From positions 1 to 10,192 of the forward strand of contig JAAZVR010000026.1 of the NCBI GenBank assembly GCA_018623305.1: a stretch of DNA of 10,192 nt, given 5' to 3'. Position 1 is the first letter of the stretch. Every line of letters starts with the position of its first letter. The position numbers and the translations under genes were made by a program. A model generated the notes under the pieces. That model ran no database searches, was not told the origin of the DNA, and saw nothing but the letters and a program-made list of their open reading frames with translations. This DNA is from Thiotrichales bacterium (GTDB lineage: Bacteria; Pseudomonadota; Gammaproteobacteria; JAAZVR01). Below are positions 1 to 6,604 of the stretch, in pieces.

Positions 1-48
1 ATACCATTTTTGCTCGATTGATTCCGGGCTGAACGTCTTTTCCATCAT
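1..48 (-). CDS. valS: Valine--tRNA ligase, N-terminal fragment (cut by window edge)
   Basis: Read on the minus strand from an ATG at 48-46, this stretch encodes M-M-E-K-T-F-S-P-E-S-I-E-Q-K-W-Y with no stop, then leaves the window. The MEKTF-P--IEQ-WY pattern is the highly conserved start of bacterial valyl-tRNA synthetase (E. coli ValS begins MEKTYNPQDIEQ). The enzyme is cytosolic and charges tRNA-Val. The second ATG (45-43) matches the usual family start better, so the true start could be either. A weak GAGA-type ribosome site lies about 12 bases upstream. Only 16 residues are visible, so the identity rests on this motif alone. The gene is divergent from the Lon-like gene, with 76 bases between them. 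Confidence 0.85.
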   Translation of the reverse strand, partial: MMEKTFSPESIEQKWY

Positions 49-124
49 TGTTAAATTCGCGTCTCATTAATGTGTTAAATTTAACTCGAAATTATAGCAT
101 CAACTCCACCTCTATAGGCCATCC
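49..124. promoter_or_regulatory. Divergent control region between valS and the Lon-like gene, with a perfect 12-bp palindrome
   Basis: This 76-base AT-rich gap must hold the start signals of both divergent genes. It contains the perfect palindrome GTTAAATTTAAC at 74-85. The octamer GTTAAATT occurs twice in direct orientation, at 50-57 and 74-81, 24 bases apart. A TTATAG-like possible -10 for the rightward gene lies at 92-97, but no convincing -35 is seen at normal spacing. The palindrome could be an operator or just AT-rich chance. No T-box-like leader is visible for valS, and the gap is too short for one. Confidence 0.3.
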
Positions 125-2233
125 ATGATACAGACTTTATCCCCTGACCAATTAACCCGTGCTTTTGATTTGCAAGCGCTGAATTTTGAAACGACGGACG
201 AACTGGACTCATTGGATTATTTGTTAGGCCAAAGCCGTGCGATGGAGGCGATTCACTTTGCGGTTTCAATGCCACACGATGGCTACAATTTGTACGTCAT
301 GGGCGACAATGGCATTGGCAAACATTCCGCAGTGAAGCAGATTTTGGCTAAAGAGGCCTTAAATGCCTCCGCCCGAGTGGATTGGTTGTATGTGTATAAC
401 TTTGATGCGCCTGATAACCCTCGTTTTTTAAAAGTCACCGCAGGTGTGGGGCGTTTGCTGAAAAAGCAATTGGAACACTTCGTTTACGATTTAATTATGG
501 CAGTGATTGCAGGCCTGAATGATCCTGCGTTTGAAGGCCTTGAAGAACAGGCCTTAGATGAAGCGCAGCATAAAAAATGTGTCGAAATCATTCATCAATT
601 GATGCAGCCTCTGCAAGACCAATTCGCTAATGAAATGGGTGTCTCTTTGCATTTGAGCGCCATTAAAAAAGACTTATTAGATAACGTCGATGATTTGCGA
701 GTGCCTTCAGCGCAACAAGAAGAGGTGTTGCGTGCGAATCAAAAACAAATTGTTGAAGGGTTTCCACAATATTTGGTGAATCTATTCTGTGAAGCCGAAT
801 ATGCCAATCAAAAGCCTGTTATTTACGAGAGTAACCCCACGTATCAAAACTTAATCGGGCGCATTGAACACGTCGCCACCATGGGTGCGTTAATTACCGA
901 TTTCAGCATGATTAAACCGGGGGCTTTGCACCGTGCCAATGGCGGTTATTTGGTGTTGGATGCGAACCGTTTATTGCGTGATGAATTTGCTTGGGATGCG
1001 CTCAAACGAATGTTGCGTGCGAAAGAAATTCGAATCGAGTCAATTGAGCAAGTGATGAGCTTGGTCACGACTAGCACGTTGGAGCCAGAGGCGATCCCAT
1101 TGGATGTAAAGATTATTCTCTTGGGGGATCGAGAGTGGTATTACGAGCTGTTGGAATACGACCCAGAGTTTGCGACTTTGTTTAAAGTTCAGGCCGATTT
1201 TGAAGAAGCGGTTACGGCAGATACAGAACAACTTCATGCCTATGTCAGCATGGTAAAAGGCTTGATTGAACACCACGATTTATTGCCGATGAGCCGAGCG
1301 GCGGTTGAGGCCTTAATGTCCGAATCCGCTCGATGGATGGAGGATGTCACCAAACTCTCGCTTAACCAAGGTGATTTAAGCGATGCGTTGCGCGAAGCGA
1401 ATTTTTTTGCCGTACAAGCAGGGCGCACTCAGATGGAGCCGTCGGATATTGATGCGATGTTGCAGGCGCGAGAACGTCGTTCGAATCGCTTACCGAATTA
1501 CTTGTATGAGGCCATTGAGCGACAAATTGTACGAGTGCAAACCGAAGGCCACGAAGTTGGGCGAATTAATGGTTTATCTGTGATGGACTTGGGGGCTTTC
1601 AGTTTGGGGCAGCCGAGCGTGATTTCAGCAACGGTTTCAGCGGGCGATGATGGCATTGTCGATATTGAGCGCGAAAGCGAATTGGCGGGCGATATTCATT
1701 CAAAAGCGGTGATGATTTTGACCGCCTTTTTGTCCTCTCGATTTGGTCAAACGCACCCCTTTGAAATTTCTGCGAGTTTGGCATTTGAACAAAACTACGG
1801 CGAGGTCGATGGTGACAGTGCCAGTTGTGCAGAAGTGTGCGCGTTGATTTCAGCGATGATTCATCAGCCGATTAATCAGCAATGGGCGATGACAGGTTCG
1901 ATGAACCAAATGGGTGATGTGCAAGCGATTGGTGGTGTGAATGAAAAGATTGAAGGTTTTTTTGAAGTCTGCCAGCGACAAGGTTTAACAGGCGAGCAAG
2001 GCGTGATTATTCCTCGTAGCAATGTTCAGCACTTATTGCTCAAAGCACCAGTGCGAGAAGCAGTCGAGCAAGGTCAATTTAAAATAGTTTCAATTGACCA
2101 TGTTTCAGAGGCTTTGGAATTGTCTCTTGGCTTGTCGATGCAAGAGATTGACCGACTTGTGCATCAGCGTTTAGATCGAATGCACAAGCGCAAAAAGACC
2201 TCAAAAATCAAAGAAAAACTCGCTGACGATTAG
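125..2233 (+). CDS. Lon-related ATP-dependent protease (YcbZ/AsrA-type AAA protease), compact form
   Basis: This is a predicted cytosolic ATP-driven serine protease that unfolds and degrades proteins. The N-terminal AAA+ part has a Walker A-like loop GDNGIGKHS at residues 60-68. The family-typical block around residues 235-280 (NPTYQNLIGRIEH, then TDF--IKPGALHRANGGYLVLDA) covers the Walker B region. A Lon-type proteolytic domain occupies roughly residues 455-670. The Ser-Lys dyad is visible as S565 in GDSAS and K608 in GGVNEKIEG; their 43-residue spacing equals that of E. coli Lon S679/K722. There is no Lon N-terminal substrate domain. At 702 residues it is about 100 shorter than the roughly 800-residue AsrA-type relatives. 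The shortfall lies in the helical insertion between residues about 130 and 200. The ATG at 125 has a weak TAGG site upstream and gives a family-like N-terminus. Whether it is nearer to the LonC or the YcbZ branch cannot be settled here. Confidence 0.9.
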   Translation: MIQTLSPDQLTRAFDLQALNFETTDELDSLDYLLGQSRAMEAIHFAVSMPHDGYNLYVMGDNGIGKHSAVKQILAKEALNASARVDWLYVYNFDAPDNPRFLKVTAGVGRLLKKQLEHFVYDLIMAVIAGLNDPAFEGLEEQALDEAQHKKCVEIIHQLMQPLQDQFANEMGVSLHLSAIKKDLLDNVDDLRVPSAQQEEVLRANQKQIVEGFPQYLVNLFCEAEYANQKPVIYESNPTYQNLIGRIEHVATMGALITDFSMIKPGALHRANGGYLVLDANRLLRDEFAWDALKRMLRAKEIRIESIEQVMSLVTTSTLEPEAIPLDVKIILLGDREWYYELLEYDPEFATLFKVQADFEEAVTADTEQLHAYVSMVKGLIEHHDLLPMSRAAVEALMSESARWMEDVTKLSLNQGDLSDALREANFFAVQAGRTQMEPSDIDAMLQARERRSNRLPNYLYEAIERQIVRVQTEGHEVGRINGLSVMDLGAFSLGQPSVISATVSAGDDGIVDIERESELAGDIHSKAVMILTAFLSSRFGQTHPFEISASLAFEQNYGEVDGDSASCAEVCALISAMIHQPINQQWAMTGSMNQMGDVQAIGGVNEKIEGFFEVCQRQGLTGEQGVIIPRSNVQHLLLKAPVREAVEQGQFKIVSIDHVSEALELSLGLSMQEIDRLVHQRLDRMHKRKKTSKIKEKLADD

Positions 2234-2238
2234 TGGCT
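2218..2238 (+). repeat. Left copy of a 21-bp imperfect direct repeat flanking the ABC operon
   Basis: This stretch spans the last codons of the Lon-like gene (L-A-D-D-stop) and five bases beyond. It matches 6584-6604 at 19 of 21 positions, in the same orientation. The core GACGATTAGT is identical in both copies. The two differences are T/C at 2224 versus 6590, the third base of the Ala codon and therefore synonymous, and G/C at 2235 versus 6601. The copies start 4366 bases apart and enclose exactly the TetR-cytochrome-ABC operon. This reads as a duplicated insertion junction rather than a simple target-site duplication, which is normally only a few bases long. Confidence 0.7.
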
Positions 2239-2283
2239 AAGTGTCAAGCGTTTTAGACGAAAAAAGTCATTCACTTCGCATCA
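2234..2283 (-). pseudogene. Possible decayed remnant of the rhodanese 3' end
   Basis: Beyond the clear 21-bp repeat, weaker similarity seems to continue between this stretch and the 3' end of the rhodanese gene (6600-6655). Shared blocks are CAAGCG (2245-2250 versus 6612-6617) and an AG-C-TTCAC--TTCG-like block, with small gaps. If real, a copy of the rhodanese tail was left behind here when the operon entered, and it lost its frame through indels. The aligned identity is low enough that chance is possible; a proper gapped alignment against related rhodanese genes would decide. Confidence 0.3.
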
Positions 2284-2341
2284 TTAATTTGCTGCGCTTC
2301 AATGGTGCCAGCATTATTTCAACTTAGAAGTTTTACTGTTA

Positions 2342-2379
2342 TTGAAAAATTTAACTATTTAGTTACAATTTTGATTGTA
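2342..2379 (+). promoter_or_regulatory. Promoter of the TetR-cytochrome-ABC operon, overlapped by two palindromic operator candidates
   Basis: TTGAAA at 2342-2347 (5 of 6 to the -35 consensus) and TACAAT at 2364-2369 (5 of 6 to the -10 consensus) are 16 bases apart. Two perfect inverted repeats sit on this promoter. TAACTA-TT-TAGTTA at 2352-2365 fills the spacer, and TACAAT-TTTG-ATTGTA at 2364-2379 starts on the -10 box. TetR-family dimers bind palindromes of about this size, and many repress their own operon. The likely arrangement is therefore that the downstream repressor binds here and blocks polymerase until an inducer is present. The promoter is inferred from consensus matches; binding is inferred. 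Confidence 0.6.
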
Positions 2380-2401
2380 GTAATCTGAAAGGCATCGGTA
2401 A

Positions 2402-3088
2402 ATGACGCAAGCAAAGATCAAAATCAAAGAGCCGCCGAGCTTAGTTGAGCACAGTACTCTATCGCGGTTACGAGCCAAAAAACGCGGCAAAACCGCTAAT
2501 AAAATTCTTGCCACAGCGACAGAGATGTTTGCTGAAACTGGATTTGGCGGCAGTACGATGGATGAACTTTGTGCAAGAAGCGGAGTGAACAAAGCCAGTA
2601 TTTATTACCATTTCGGCGATAAAGCCGGTTTGTATGAAGTGGCATTGACCGAGCTGTTTAAAAGTGTGGTTGAACCGGTTTTGCAGACGGTTGCGCAAGC
2701 GCAAGGCAGCAGAAATCAATTGCACGCCTTTATTGAAAGTTTTGCGCAGCAAGCGAGTTCAACCCCGACTATGCCGGCGGTATTGATGCGCGAAATTGCC
2801 AGTGGCGGAATGAATATGCCGATTGCCGCACGTGAACAGATGCAGCGTTTATTGTTTGCGCTCAAGGTGATTTTGCAGCAAGGCGAAGAAGATGGAATCT
2901 TTAAAGAGAGCGATCCGCTGACAACCCATTTTATGATTTTGGGAAGTTTGTGCTTTTTTATCACGAGCGAGCCGATGCGCTTGGCGATTCCTGCCGAGAA
3001 AAAACTCGATCTTAGCTTGGACGAAACCATACAGCAGTTGACTTCGATGGTTGAAGCCGCGCTGTTAATCGCAAATAAAGAGGATTAA
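2402..3088 (+). CDS. TetR/AcrR-family transcriptional repressor, probable local regulator of the export operon
   Basis: A 228-residue cytosolic DNA-binding protein. Residues about 35-82 form the TetR helix-turn-helix domain. A helix carrying EMFAETGFGGSTM is followed by the recognition region (A-R-S-GVNKASIYYHFGDKAGLY), which is close to the family consensus. An unusually long, basic N-terminal extension (K/R-rich, residues 1-32) precedes it. The remainder is a predicted all-helical ligand and dimer domain that is not diagnostic for a particular inducer. The ATG at 2402 has GAAAGG at 2387-2392 as ribosome site. It is the first gene of the operon, and the cytochrome start follows its stop after one base. 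The gene order and the palindromes on its promoter suggest autoregulation and control of the efflux genes. The inducer is unknown. Confidence 0.92.
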   Translation: MTQAKIKIKEPPSLVEHSTLSRLRAKKRGKTANKILATATEMFAETGFGGSTMDELCARSGVNKASIYYHFGDKAGLYEVALTELFKSVVEPVLQTVAQAQGSRNQLHAFIESFAQQASSTPTMPAVLMREIASGGMNMPIAAREQMQRLLFALKVILQQGEEDGIFKESDPLTTHFMILGSLCFFITSEPMRLAIPAEKKLDLSLDETIQQLTSMVEAALLIANKED

Positions 3089-3089
3089 A

Positions 3090-3554
3090 ATGTATAGACA
3101 TCAAAGGCTAATTACGTCGGGCAAATTTTTTCTGTTGGCAACATTGTTATTCGGCATGCTCGCGCCGAAAATGGCTTATGCCGGCGAATCGTCGGATTCC
3201 AGAACGGCTATCTGGTTAAGCGACGGGCAGCGCAGTGCGATTCTTGCCGAAATGCGGCAGTTTTTGACCGCGAGTCAAACCATATTACAAGCCGCGCTAG
3301 CTGAGGATATGGCAAAGGTTGAACAAAGTGCTCGTGCAGTCGGTTTACAACAAGCGCGAGGCGTGCCGGCTGAGTTACGGGCAAAACTACCGGAAGGCTT
3401 TGTTAAGCTCGGGCCGCAGGTTCACATCGGCTTTGAAGACATTGCCGATGAAGCCGCGACCATGGGCGATTCTCAGGTGATTTTGCAACGTTTGGAAGAG
3501 GTGCAAAAACTTTGCATTCAGTGTCATGCTGTCTATCGATTGGAACGCGAATAG
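3090..3554 (+). CDS. Exported monoheme c-type cytochrome with C-terminal heme site (cytochrome c'-like)
   Basis: A 154-residue protein with a Sec signal peptide. It has basic residues at 1-12, a hydrophobic core at about 13-24 and a likely cleavage after AYA (29-31), giving a periplasmic mature protein of about 123 residues. The only heme-binding motif is CIQCH at 142-146, followed by A-V-YR near the very end. In cytochromes c' the CxxCH also lies in the last helix of a four-helix bundle and is followed by a similar Y-R. The body is predicted helical, with a P-E-LRAKLPEGF-KLG segment at 94-108. Cytochromes c' bind NO and CO or transfer electrons; the function of this one is unknown. It is embedded in the operon: one base after tetR, nine bases before the adaptor gene, with ribosome site AGAGGA at 3079-3084. 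Similarity to the cytochrome c' fold is inferred from layout, not from an alignment. Confidence 0.85.
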   Translation: MYRHQRLITSGKFFLLATLLFGMLAPKMAYAGESSDSRTAIWLSDGQRSAILAEMRQFLTASQTILQAALAEDMAKVEQSARAVGLQQARGVPAELRAKLPEGFVKLGPQVHIGFEDIADEAATMGDSQVILQRLEEVQKLCIQCHAVYRLERE

Positions 3555-3563
3555 GAGAAAGCG

Positions 3564-4724
3564 ATGAAAAAATCTTGGCGACTTTGGGGAGGTTTACTCC
3601 TTTTGGTAGTGCTCTTGGCGGCGCTTTTTTACACGCGTGTTTATCAACCGAAATCGACCTATCAAACGCTACAGCCGACACAGGGTGAGTTTAAAGTTTG
3701 GGTGCAAGGGCTTGGCGAATTGGGCGCGCAACGTTTTTATCCGCTTGGTTTTACCGGCAACGGTCGTTTAACCGCAACGCAAGTGGACCAAGGCGACAAG
3801 GTGGCAAAAGGTCAATTATTGGCGCAACTGGATGCGGCCGAATTAACCGCGACACTGGGCGAAATGCAGGCCTTGCAGAGTAAGACACGTCTGGAAGTAA
3901 AAGCCAGTCTTCAAGATATAGAGTTGAATCAAGAACGCTATGATTTAGCGAAATTGGCGCATAATCGCAATAAATCATTGCTGAAACGTAAGATGATTTC
4001 GCAAGCGGTTTTCGATCAAAGTGAGTCGGCGATGATGCAAGCCGATATCGCTGTGAAAAGTGCGCGCACCCGTTTGACTTTAGTCAAAGCGGAGCTGCAG
4101 CGAATCGAGAAAAGCCTTGAGGTAATCGAGGTCAAACTGAATAATTTGAAGCTGTATGCGCCGGAAAATTTATTTGTGGTTGAACGTTTGGCGGAAGCCG
4201 GCGAGAGCGTTGTTCCAGGGCAAGCAATTTTTAAAGTATTGGAGCCGCAATCCTTATGGGTCAAAGCTTATATTGATGAACGGGTTAGCGGCAAATTGGC
4301 GCTGAATCAACCGGCTGAAATTGTCCTTCGCTCAAAATCTAAGCAGCAGTATCAAGGGTTTGTAAAACGGATTGATGCACAGAGCGATGCGGTCACCTTG
4401 GAGCGCGTAGTGTATATCGGTTTTCAGTCGGATTTGCCGCCACCGTTTCTGTTTGAGCAGGCGCAGGTGAAGATTCATACCGATACTTTGCCGGATGTAT
4501 GGATTCTGCCGAATAAGGTGTTGAGTATGCATAAGGAGCAACAGGGTGTTTGGCTGAAGCAAGACGGCCGTGCTCAGTTTGTGCCGTTGACGATTGCCGC
4601 CGCCAATCCTCAAGCATTCGCATTGGCTAAGCAAGATAACCCGCAATTTAATGCAGACAGTGTGTTGATTGTGCCGGATAAAAGCAAAAAACCGCTGTTT
4701 AAAGGCGCGCGAGTCTTTCCATGA
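3564..4724 (+). CDS. HlyD/MacA-type periplasmic adaptor subunit of an ABC exporter
   Basis: A 386-residue membrane-fusion protein that would link the inner-membrane ABC transporter to an outer-membrane channel or shape its periplasmic path. One N-terminal membrane anchor spans residues about 8-24 (GGLLLLVVLLAALFY). A lipoyl-like half-motif (V-QGDKVAKGQLLAQLD) covers 74-90. A long coiled-coil hairpin runs from about 91 to 197 (for example MISQAVFDQSE at 144-154). The second lipoyl half (AEAGESVVPGQAIFKV) covers 210-225, and beta-barrel and membrane-proximal domains run to the end. No lipobox is seen, so it is anchored by a transmembrane helix. The strong ribosome site AGGAGA (3553-3558) overlaps the cytochrome stop. 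Its stop overlaps the permease start as ATGA. No outer-membrane TolC-type gene is in the operon, so any such partner would be encoded elsewhere. Confidence 0.92.
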   Translation: MKKSWRLWGGLLLLVVLLAALFYTRVYQPKSTYQTLQPTQGEFKVWVQGLGELGAQRFYPLGFTGNGRLTATQVDQGDKVAKGQLLAQLDAAELTATLGEMQALQSKTRLEVKASLQDIELNQERYDLAKLAHNRNKSLLKRKMISQAVFDQSESAMMQADIAVKSARTRLTLVKAELQRIEKSLEVIEVKLNNLKLYAPENLFVVERLAEAGESVVPGQAIFKVLEPQSLWVKAYIDERVSGKLALNQPAEIVLRSKSKQQYQGFVKRIDAQSDAVTLERVVYIGFQSDLPPPFLFEQAQVKIHTDTLPDVWILPNKVLSMHKEQQGVWLKQDGRAQFVPLTIAAANPQAFALAKQDNPQFNADSVLIVPDKSKKPLFKGARVFP

Positions 4725-5869
4725 TTAATCTCGCCTATAAAGATATTCGCCATACACTGAGTAAGTTTTTGGTGACGGCAATGGGCGTCGGAATGCTGTT
4801 GGGGATTGTGTTGATTATGATCGGCGTCTATCGCGGCATGGCCGACGATGCGCGCATGTTGCTGCGAGATATCAATGCTGATTTATGGGTGGTGCAACAA
4901 CAGACGTTGGGGCCTTTTGCCGAGTCGTCACGCTTGCATCAAGACACTCAAGATATTCTGCGCGCTCTGGATGGGGTCGATAAAACCGCCGCCCTAACGT
5001 TACAAAATATTCAACTCTACAACCGTCAGCAACAAGCCGTTCGAGTTATGGCGGTCGGTTTTGATCCGGCGGGTGATTTTCAGATTATTCCTGCTCAGCG
5101 AATCCTTGCCGGGCGAAGTTTACGGGCACAACATTTTGAGATGGTGGTCACCGATAAAACCGGTTTTCAACTCGGCGAACAGATTGCATTAGGGCGCGAT
5201 ACTTATCATGTGGTCGGGGTGGTGCAGGGCAGTGTTTCTTCAAGTGGCGATCCGTTGGTGTATATCAGTCTTAAAGACGCCCAGAATGTGCAATTCTCGT
5301 ATTCCAATCCAAGAATCCGCAACGACCGTGCACGAGGTCTGCTTGGGCAAAATACCCAATTGGTGAATACCGTGGTGGCCAAGGTTCGCCCCGGCTATAG
5401 CGCGCAAGAAGTGGCCGAGCAGATAGAAACCTGGAAGCATTTGACCGCTTATACCCATGAGCAACAAGCGACCATTCTCAGCCGTAACGTCATTGAACGC
5501 TCCTCCAAACAGATTGGCCTGTTTACCGCAATTTTAGTCTTGGTCAGCGGCATTATTATCGGCTTGATTATTTACACCATGACCTTGGAGAAAATTAAAG
5601 AGATTTCGATTATGAAGCTTATCGGTATTCCTAGCCGAATGGTGGTGAAAATGATTATGCAGGAAACCTTGTTGCTTGGCGCCATCGCTTTTGTCTTCGG
5701 CAATATTTTCGCGCATTTGATTTACGCCCAATTTCCAAAGCGCGTGGTGCTTATGTGGAATGATTCTTTATTGTTATTTGCCATTATTTTGACCGCCTCG
5801 TTTTTGGCTTCTTTAGTCGGCGTTTATAAAGTTATGAAAGCCGACCCGGCTTCGGCAATAGGAGGTTAG
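4721..5869 (+). CDS. ABC transporter permease, FtsX/MacB/DevC type
   Basis: A 382-residue inner-membrane permease with the MacB-fold layout. It has a first membrane helix at about 16-37, then a large periplasmic domain of about 225 residues. Three further helices lie near 266-287, 312-334 and 350-370. The C-terminus KADPASAIGG matches the ending common in FtsX-type permeases (DP-x-A-L/I-G). This fold usually works by mechanotransmission: ATP hydrolysis in the cytoplasm moves the periplasmic domain and drives export from the periplasm or outer leaflet. The start codon shares ATGA with the adaptor stop, indicating translational coupling. With the adaptor before it and the ATPase two bases after it, it makes a complete DevBCA/MacAB-like tripartite set with permease and ATPase on separate chains. 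The substrate cannot be deduced. Confidence 0.92.
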   Translation: MINLAYKDIRHTLSKFLVTAMGVGMLLGIVLIMIGVYRGMADDARMLLRDINADLWVVQQQTLGPFAESSRLHQDTQDILRALDGVDKTAALTLQNIQLYNRQQQAVRVMAVGFDPAGDFQIIPAQRILAGRSLRAQHFEMVVTDKTGFQLGEQIALGRDTYHVVGVVQGSVSSSGDPLVYISLKDAQNVQFSYSNPRIRNDRARGLLGQNTQLVNTVVAKVRPGYSAQEVAEQIETWKHLTAYTHEQQATILSRNVIERSSKQIGLFTAILVLVSGIIIGLIIYTMTLEKIKEISIMKLIGIPSRMVVKMIMQETLLLGAIAFVFGNIFAHLIYAQFPKRVVLMWNDSLLLFAIILTASFLASLVGVYKVMKADPASAIGG

Positions 5870-5871
5870 CG

Positions 5872-6579
5872 ATGAGCACAGGTATTCGTATCGAAAATCT
5901 GCAGAAAACCTACGGCCAAGGCGATAATGCGGTTGAGGTAATCAAAGGGGCATGTTTTGAAGTACAGCGTGGCGAACTGGCGGCGTTAATTGCGCCGAGC
6001 GGTGCTGGCAAAAGCACTTTGTTAATGATGATTGGCTGTGTTTTGGAACCCAGTGGCGGTGAAATTTGGTTAGGCGACACGCAGGTTTATGCAGATCGTT
6101 GGACAACCAAAGATGCCCGAACGATTCGTCGTGAAAAAATCGGCTTTATTTTTCAGGCGCATTACCTGATTCCCTTTTTGAATGTGTTGGAAAATGTCTC
6201 TTTGCTTCCGCAAACCAATAAAGAGCCGGAAGCATTGATTCGCAAGCGCGCCACGCAATTATTGGACTATCTGGGCTTGGGCGAAAAGCTATATGCCATG
6301 CCAAGCGATTTATCCGGCGGGCAAAATCAGCGGGTGGCGATTGCCCGTGCCTTGGCAACCGAACCGCAGATTATTCTGGCCGATGAGCCGACCGCCGCTT
6401 TGGATATTGAACGCGCGCATAGTGTCGCTAAACTGCTGCGCCAGATTGCCAAGGAACAGCAAGTGGCGATTATTATGGTCACCCATGATGAACGTTTACT
6501 GCCGTATTGCGATAAAATCTTGAAAATTAACGAAGGAAAAATCGATACCAGTCAGGTTGAATCCGACCAAGTTATTTAA
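5872..6579 (+). CDS. ABC transporter ATP-binding subunit, LolD/MacB/DevA type
   Basis: A 235-residue cytosolic nucleotide-binding protein with all the motifs of an active ABC ATPase. Walker A is APSGAGKST at 41-49, the Q-loop glutamine lies in FIFQAH (Q95), and the signature is LSGGQNQRVAIARA at 147-160. Walker B is ILADE at 168-172, with catalytic E172, D-loop AALD at 175-178 and H-switch H205. Length and the LSGGQ-QRVAIARAL wording place it in the LolD/MacB/FtsE group that pairs with FtsX-like permeases. It has a perfect AGGAGGT ribosome site at 5860-5866, five bases before the ATG and overlapping the permease stop, so high translation is expected. It is the last gene of the operon. The stop is followed within a few bases by the right copy of the flanking repeat, and no clear terminator is visible. 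Confidence 0.95.
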   Translation: MSTGIRIENLQKTYGQGDNAVEVIKGACFEVQRGELAALIAPSGAGKSTLLMMIGCVLEPSGGEIWLGDTQVYADRWTTKDARTIRREKIGFIFQAHYLIPFLNVLENVSLLPQTNKEPEALIRKRATQLLDYLGLGEKLYAMPSDLSGGQNQRVAIARALATEPQIILADEPTAALDIERAHSVAKLLRQIAKEQQVAIIMVTHDERLLPYCDKILKINEGKIDTSQVESDQVI

Positions 6580-6583
6580 GGAG

Positions 6584-6604
6584 ACTCGCCGACGATTAGT
6601 CGCT
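6584..6604 (+). repeat. Right copy of the 21-bp direct repeat, carrying a relic of the Lon-like gene's last codons
   Basis: It begins four bases after the ABC ATPase stop and matches 2218-2238 at 19 of 21 positions. Read in the Lon-like frame (6582-6599) it gives R-L-A-D-D-stop, where the intact gene has K-L-A-D-D-stop, so it looks like the stranded 3' end of that gene. It also contains the stop of the rhodanese gene on the other strand (TTA at 6596-6598), so the two stops overlap here. This is the arrangement expected if both genes were once convergent neighbours. Confidence 0.7.

Noticed and set aside
2321..2332. AACTT-AG-AAGTT followed by T-rich sequence, as a terminator for the Lon-like gene
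   Set aside because: The stem is only five AT-rich pairs with a two-base loop, too weak and too tight to fold, and the following tract is not a clean T run.
2239..6583. A transposon or integrative element with its own recombinase in the bracketed cassette
   Set aside because: All five genes in the interval are assigned (TetR, cytochrome, adaptor, permease, ATPase) and none is a transposase or integrase. No terminal inverted repeats were seen, so only a duplicated junction is claimed.
6590..6602. CGAC-GATTA-GTCG hairpin as a bidirectional terminator between the ABC operon and the rhodanese gene
   Set aside because: It has only four pairs, extension meets mismatches, and there is no proper T run on the minus strand. 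The sequence is better explained as part of the flanking direct repeat.
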